38,683 nucleotides of DNA from Pezizomycotina sp. ARF18. Taxonomy: Eukaryota; Ascomycota. Location: contig AZLU01000308.1 in the NCBI GenBank assembly GCA_002224055.1, forward strand, positions 1 through 38,683, given 5' to 3'. The position numbers and the translations under genes were made by a program. The notes below the pieces were generated by a model. That model was not told the origin of the DNA. It saw nothing but the letters and a program-made list of their open reading frames with translations, and ran no database searches. This document shows, one piece after another, positions 33,701 through 38,683 of this stretch (the stretch's first letter is position 1; each line of letters opens with the position of its first letter).

Positions 33701-35024
33701 ATATCGCCTGTTGAGGGTTGAACAGTACTAATCCAAACTCCACCAGCTCATCTGCCCGGTGCCACCGCGAGGATTTTCCGTGAGACAAAGCAAGTAACCG
33801 GTAGCAGGAGCAGCATTTCCCGCTCCCGCTGCGGCATCCTCTGCGCTATCTACATCATCTATGTAGGTGCCTTTCGTGTACAAATTGGTAAGTTTCCGCA
33901 CAACGAGCGTTCCGGTTGTCGCCCGCTGCTTTCAAGGCGGCAGTTTCCAATTGCCTTACAACACCGACTTTGTGGCCAGCAGCGACAAGCCTTTTAACGT
34001 GCACGTGTAATCTATGCGTGGGGATACTGGCGGACGCAAACTTGGTCATATTGGCTCAGCAGGGTCAGGGGTAAATTTCATCCTGCCCGGAATACACATT
34101 ATCGACAGCTCCTTGGAGGCGGTCCGAGCATCTTCTCCAAAAAAGCGAAACTTGTAGCGACCTCTACGACAAGCAGAGTGTCTGGATGCTTCAGCTTGAT
34201 ATCCACAACTTGCTGTTCCAAAGGCGTCAATTTGTTTCCGCGTTTCGGAGCGGCTTTAGATCCCTTCCTGGCAGCTTGCGGTTGCTCCTCCTCTTCTTCG
34301 TCCATATCTTCTCCATCTTCTTGGTCGCTGGTTTCGCCACGCTGGTGCCGCACCATGCTTCGAAACCGAGGGCGTCCGGTTTGCTGAGCTTTTTGACAAA
34401 TCTCTCATGGCGTCGCCGCTTTTCTTTTGATGCAGCTTCGTCCTCAGGTTCTTGGTCTACGGCGGGATTATTGTCCTCTTTTATCGCTGGCGAAGAAGAT
34501 GGCGCGAAGCTGAAACGATCCCGAATGACTTGACTAGCTGCAAGGCTATCTGTGCTGACAGCGTTAGCTTTCCAATTGCAATTTTATGAAGGACCAGTAA
34601 GCAAGCCGTGTTTATTTATCAAATTAAAAAAAATTGCAAATTTTATCTTCTATTTTTTTCTTTTTTTTTCAGGAATGAAGTGGATGTCCGAATAGCAGGT
34701 AATTCGAGTTAAGCAACCTTTAGTTTTTCGACTTCGAGTTCTGTCTGGCCGCTCCGACGACGTTTCTTCGCCGCTGGAAAAGTGGGACCGTTTTGATGTG
34801 CGTCCAGATCCTGCGATGACTTGTGCGCCCTTTTCCTCACACTTCTTGGAGCTTCGTCGTCGGATGATACGTGCTCTTGAGAGGACGAGTCATCCTTGGC
34901 AGCCTTTTCGTTTTGACTCGTTTAGGTACCGGTTTGGAAGCTGGAGCTGCTGCTGCTGCTACGGTTTCGCTGCTGTACCAGGCTTGGCCGTGAAGTAACT
35001 CGCAATAGATCTTTGAGAGCTCAT
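30708..35024 (-). CDS. MSH3: DNA mismatch repair protein MSH3 (MutS-beta subunit)
   Basis: Partners MSH2 in MutS-beta, which binds insertion/deletion loops and starts mismatch repair in the nucleus. The start [11 protein letters not shown] at 35024 carries a PIP box (QxxIxxYF) for PCNA, followed by the basic cluster AAKKRRRSG. Domain I shows [35 protein letters not shown] and [20 protein letters not shown]. The connector, lever and clamp follow: [33 protein letters not shown]. The ATPase has Walker [10 protein letters not shown], Walker [18 protein letters not shown] and LFVTHYP, the last favouring MSH3 over MSH6. It ends [19 protein letters not shown]. Introns 31549-31637, 31440-31513 and 31078-31178 fit exactly, as do smaller ones near 30785-30890 and 30930-31010. 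The C-terminal half has no frame break. The N-terminal half has slips near 34960, 34260, 34140, 34030, 33720 and 33190. All nucleotide-binding residues are present. Confidence 0.96.
31122..31141. repeat. T20 homopolymer inside an MSH3 intron
   Basis: Reads as poly-A on the coding strand, within the 101-bp intron 31078-31178. Confidence 0.9.
31514..31548 (-). other. MSH3: 35-nt microexon of MSH3
   Basis: Two short introns (31549-31637, 89 bp; 31440-31513, 74 bp) enclose 35 nt that encode [11 protein letters not shown]. Spliced, the junctions read [28 protein letters not shown], the conserved stretch just after Walker A in MutS proteins. Both donors (GTATAT, GTAAGG) and both acceptors (CTAG, TTAG) are in place and the frame is exact. 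Confidence 0.93.
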
Positions 35025-36268
35025 CACCTTTATAAATATTAAAGTTTAAAATAGCTTTGAACCCAACAATGTAAGCAAGGACAACAGGTGAATCGCAGCG
35101 ATAGTAGAGGCTGTTGAGCTTAGGAACAGAGGTCCTTCGAGTTATTCCTTGCTTGAAAAGGTCTTTTTTGATTATTTTTCCTTATGTAGTTGAGTGGTAG
35201 TAAATTTAAGAGGAAACGCGTTGGAATGGAAATTGGGGAGCCAAGGTGAGGTGTTACTGTATAATTTCCCTTGGTAAATTCCACGCGTTAGCGAAGAGAG
35301 ATAAGAGCTAAGACATAAAATTCTCCTTCGCGTGATCAGGCCTATCAAACGACTTCAACCCGGTGAATATATACGCTGTATATATTGCCAATTTTGCAAT
35401 TTGTACGCTGTGCCCAATAAATAAATAAATAAATAAATAAATAAATACATGAAAAAATTTAAAAAGAAAAAAAGAAAAAAAAAATGATAGAGGAGGACGT
35501 TCTGGGGAATTGGCGTGTACTTCTTTAGAGTGAAATAGAATAATAATCAAGTCAGAAGAAGAAAAAGGCCAATTTGGTCAAGGTTGGCTATTGACGAGAT
35601 TAGAGTATTCATACACTTTAGACAGCGTTTTCAAAGGCCTTAGACATTGATATTACTATTACTTTCGAATACTTTCTTTATCGTATATACAATCTTTGCA
35701 AACACAAACAGCTAACAAGATCTCTCTCTCTCTCTTAATGTACAGTAGTATGAAGATTCCCGACAATATCTGAAATGCAAAAAAAGAAAAGGAAAGAAAA
35801 TAACGCTAATCATTGTAAAACGCCGACCAAATTTTAAGAATAGTAGTATACAATAGGCTTTATGCCATAGCAGCTCATATGATGGTTTTAAAAGGAATAA
35901 AAATTTGAAAGTTTATACTGGTTGAGATGTAACAACAAGCAGAAAGTACCAAGATCCCGATGCTCGATTCAGATATCTTCTTTTCCGACTTTTAAAGGGG
36001 AAAAGAAAGGAAAAATATAATAATAAATAAATTAAAATAATAAAAATCAAGAGAGGAAAAAGGCTGATCATTAGATGAATAAAGACGGAAGAGCCGTTGG
36101 TGGTAACCGAGATGTGAAAGGTGGGAAAGGATGAAAGTAAGTGTTTATCGCCGAGCTATATCAATGGCGCTTAATTGCCTGACTACTTCGGAAGAGACTA
36201 ATCGGAGAGAATCGCAACTGTTAGCATTATGTATAATATTATTGTTTCCGGTATAGAACGACTTAGGG
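35025..36268. other. intergenic region, MSH3 promoter side
   Basis: No gene is recognised. It contains the MSH3 5' leader and promoter and the 3' end of the next minus-strand gene. An (AATA)8 tetranucleotide repeat lies at 35416-35447, a short (CT)n at 35722-35736, and A/T-rich AAT tracts at about 36018-36045. Confidence 0.6.
35416..35447. repeat. (AATA)8 tetranucleotide microsatellite
   Basis: Eight clean AATA units about 400 bp upstream of the MSH3 start. Loops in 2-4-nt repeats of this kind are the classic substrate of MutS-beta. Confidence 0.92.
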
Positions 36269-38660
36269 CTAACCTACCGAGAAGAGACGTAAGTCCCCTA
36301 GACCTCTGGGCAGACGCTGGAGTGTTTTGCGTGGCCATGCGCTCCGGCGCGGTATACTCGATAGTGTAGCGCCGGTTTCATCTTCATCATTGCTATCACC
36401 ACTGCTGTTGCCACTATCGCTGGTCCGGTGTCGCTTCCATTCTCGCTCTCAGACACCGCTGTAAGAAGGTGTTAACGTTACTCAGCGGCGTCTTCTTGTT
36501 GTCTTCGTTCCTAGACTCTGAGATGACGCTCCATTGATTCGCGTGTTCGGGTATATCCGACTGCATCAACTGGCTGAGGCTACCATGCGCCTTGCTGCGA
36601 AGATGGGGCTTTGGTTTGAGAAGACGGCGGAGCCGAATTTGCTAGTTCGGATAACTTAGCGGGGCTCAATTTTTTGACCCGCGCTGCGAGTTGAATGAAG
36701 TACGTCATTCGGTGTCTTGCTCCTAGCACGACTTCGAACAGGTTGAGATGATGGAGGCCCATCCCCGTCCTAACGGTGGAGTTCCTTTTGAAGAGCATTT
36801 ACGCCACACAAGGAGTTTTCTGATCTTCGACGGGTGTTCCCTTGCAGGGGAATGGCTCTCGCTTTCCTGAAGAAAAACAGAGCTTTCGCAGCAGCTTCTC
36901 CGACGCACCCGCATTTGAGATCGACCATCACTTCCTGAAGTGGATGGAGACCGACGACTTCTTTGGAGAATCTTGACCCTTGTAATTCTTGCTGGTGTTA
37001 GGTTGCTAGGCCCTCGTCGTCTGACGAAGTCTCGTCATCATCTGACTGCCGAGCATTCGATGGCGATAATCGGAGTGTGGGACCTAGGAGCTCTACTTTT
37101 CTCGGGTGATTTCGAACGACGAGCAAGGCCTCGGCGGGATTTGGTTTTGGTTCTTGTTTAATTAGTTTTGGTCGTTTAGAGGCACAGTTTCGGCTTCCTC
37201 GCCACTTTGACGATTCTGATGACAAGTCTGATGCCGACTCAGATGACGACCCCGATGAGTGGCACCGATTTGCTCCGCCGCAAGCCAACACCATTTTGAG
37301 ATTCTCCGGAGAGGATTCGGAACCAGATGATGACGGATCAGATGAGGCTGATGCGGACTCTTCTTTCACTTCTTTGTCGCTCGCCTCTGTTCGGATACTG
37401 GTGAACGGCCGGAGAAGCGCTTTGAAACTTCAATGAAACAGCATGACAGACGTGTCACTAGATCCTGTGAATTTGGTTTGATTGTTATGGAAGGTTGGTG
37501 AGTAATTTCGTTGGCTTGATCTTCACCCTCATCGTCGCCATCATCCTTAGCGTCTGTATCCGGCAGAAAGATTGTCCCCTGTTGTATTTTGCGACTTTCG
37601 GCAAACAGAGGCTCGTGATTTCCTCATATCTTGCTTATCAAATCAGGCTCCACATTATCTTCGACGTCGGCACCGACGTCTTCCATTTCGGTGTCTTCAA
37701 GGATTTGTACTTCTTCAACTTCGACGCCTAGCTCCTTTGAGATGAGCTAGTTTTAATCCGGATATAGTGGTGTCGAGCGGGGCAGGCTTGTTCCCGTTAT
37801 CGTGAGCGACAATGTCAGCGTCTTATCGCTAACCACTTTCTTCTTCTTTTTTGTTGAGGGCCTAATTCGAATCATCGCTTTGTTCCCCCGTACTTCCTCT
37901 GGCATAGCAGCTGATGGTGAATTTTTTTCTCTGAAGCTCGTCCTGCGCTTTAGGTTTTTAAGACTGGTAGGCTGTGGAGACGAATGTTGGCAGAAGAGGT
38001 CTGATCCCGACCCCTCTTCTACCCTGTTTCTGCCGTAATTTTATCCGAGCTTCCAACGAACTCCAGAGGAACAGGAGCGGAATGATAGATTCTTGCCTTT
38101 TGATGCGGTGTTTGTGGGGGTGGGCTTTGCAATGGCTTTGCACTGTTGGCTCGGCAAAAGAAACGGATTGTTTTACCTTTCTCCATTGTGCCAGGATAGG
38201 AGGAACAGGAAGGCACTATGGGTTCCTCTTGCCCTAACACCTCAACACGAGTGCAATTCTTTACCGTTAGTAGCATTCGATTCCTTCGCTTCCCCTTCCT
38301 TTTTCTGGGCGTTTTGCTTTTGCTTTGTCTCGCCGTCCGAAGATTCCTCTGACGATTCGAGTTCTCTCCCTTGACCGAAGCCTCTTCAGATGACGAGTCG
38401 AGCCACTGCTTTCATCAGACGGCATCATCAGAACTTAAAGTGCCTTTCACTTCGTTTTTCACTTTTGTTGTGACAAGGAAGTCCCTCTTCCAATCTCTTT
38501 CTCAGACCCCTTGGATGAACTTCTGATTTAATATTTCGCTTGCCAGTTTTTTTCTGTTCACGTCGAGCCTTGAAATTACGTGAAACTGTTTTGGTAGGAG
38601 TTTCACTCCATCTGATTTCGCTTCCTTCATTTGGCGTTTATCAACATTAGGTATCTTCAT
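36269..38660 (-). CDS. uncharacterised acidic Ser-rich protein, broken, possibly partial
   Basis: I do not recognise this gene. A possible ATG is at 38660 (MKIPNVDKRQMKEAKSDG), but the true 5' end may lie beyond the window. Across all three minus-strand frames the open segments share one character, disordered and charged. Examples are DSSSEEASVKGRELESSEES, VEEVQILEDTEMEDVGADVE and DPSSSGSESSPENLKMVL. Others are the basic LKNLKRRTSFREKNS and STKKKKKVVSDKTL, and the Ser/Asp/Glu end SDSGNSSGDSNDEDETG, which reaches a stop at 36269. Coding-like composition (GC-richer than the flanks, few stops in one frame or another) supports a real gene with many frame slips. Alternating acidic-Ser and basic blocks recall nucleolar or chromatin proteins such as the SRP40/Nopp140 type, but that is only compositional. 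Exons and introns cannot be set reliably. Confidence 0.55.
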
Positions 38661-38683
38661 AACCCCCAGCTTAGCCCTTCTAA

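Noticed and set aside
34178-34533. Plus-strand open frames opposite the MSH3 N-terminus
   Set aside because: Shadows of the minus-strand acidic and basic MSH3 segments; no family similarity.
1-38683. A new multi-gene defence or biosynthetic system
   Set aside because: The recognisable genes are conserved housekeeping regulators with independent promoters. No cluster logic, toxin-antitoxin pair, core biosynthetic enzyme or mobile-element boundary was seen.

Overview
The window looks like nuclear DNA of a filamentous ascomycete (Pezizomycotina; nothing narrower can be supported). The reasons are short GT-AG introns of about 70-140 bp with CTAAC/CTGAC branch points, Ser/Pro-rich disordered N-termini on Rho and Rab regulators, and a TERT and an MSH3 with fungal-type motifs. 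Genes are sparse: six in 38.7 kb. The gaps are 1-5 kb of AT-rich DNA full of homopolymers of 20-33 A/T and short microsatellites.

Layout, left to right. 1-5209 has no convincing gene and ends in a strongly pyrimidine-rich leader. 5210-7681 (+) is a RhoGAP-domain protein. 7682-10196 is a convergent gap. 10197-15760 (-) is a large Tuba/Gef1-like RhoGEF (disordered N-terminus, DH, BAR, poly-Q/poly-P linker, C-terminal SH3). 15761-18942 is a divergent intergenic region. 18943-23418 (+) is telomerase reverse transcriptase (TERT). 23419-26641 is intergenic. 26642-29514 (+) is a TBC-domain RabGAP-like protein. 29515-30707 is a convergent gap. 30708-35024 (-) is mismatch-repair MSH3. 35025-36268 is intergenic. 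36269 to about 38660 (-) is an acidic, Ser-rich protein I cannot identify.

The genes are not an operon, but two functional pairs stand out. A RhoGAP and a Cdc42-type RhoGEF lie tail to tail, and two genome-stability genes (TERT, MSH3) are near neighbours.

The dominant oddity is that almost every coding region is split by single-base frameshifts, while the encoded protein on either side of each break still matches its family well. The C-terminal half of MSH3 is clean. The simplest reading is uncorrected indels in the assembly (several sit in G or A runs), not decay of six unrelated conserved genes. I found no transposon, CRISPR array, rRNA or tRNA, and no convincing new multi-gene system. The best leads are the TBC domain with both catalytic fingers replaced, a 35-nt microexon in the MSH3 ATPase domain, a hidden SH3 exon pair in the RhoGEF, and a perfect 12-bp GC hairpin near the left end.
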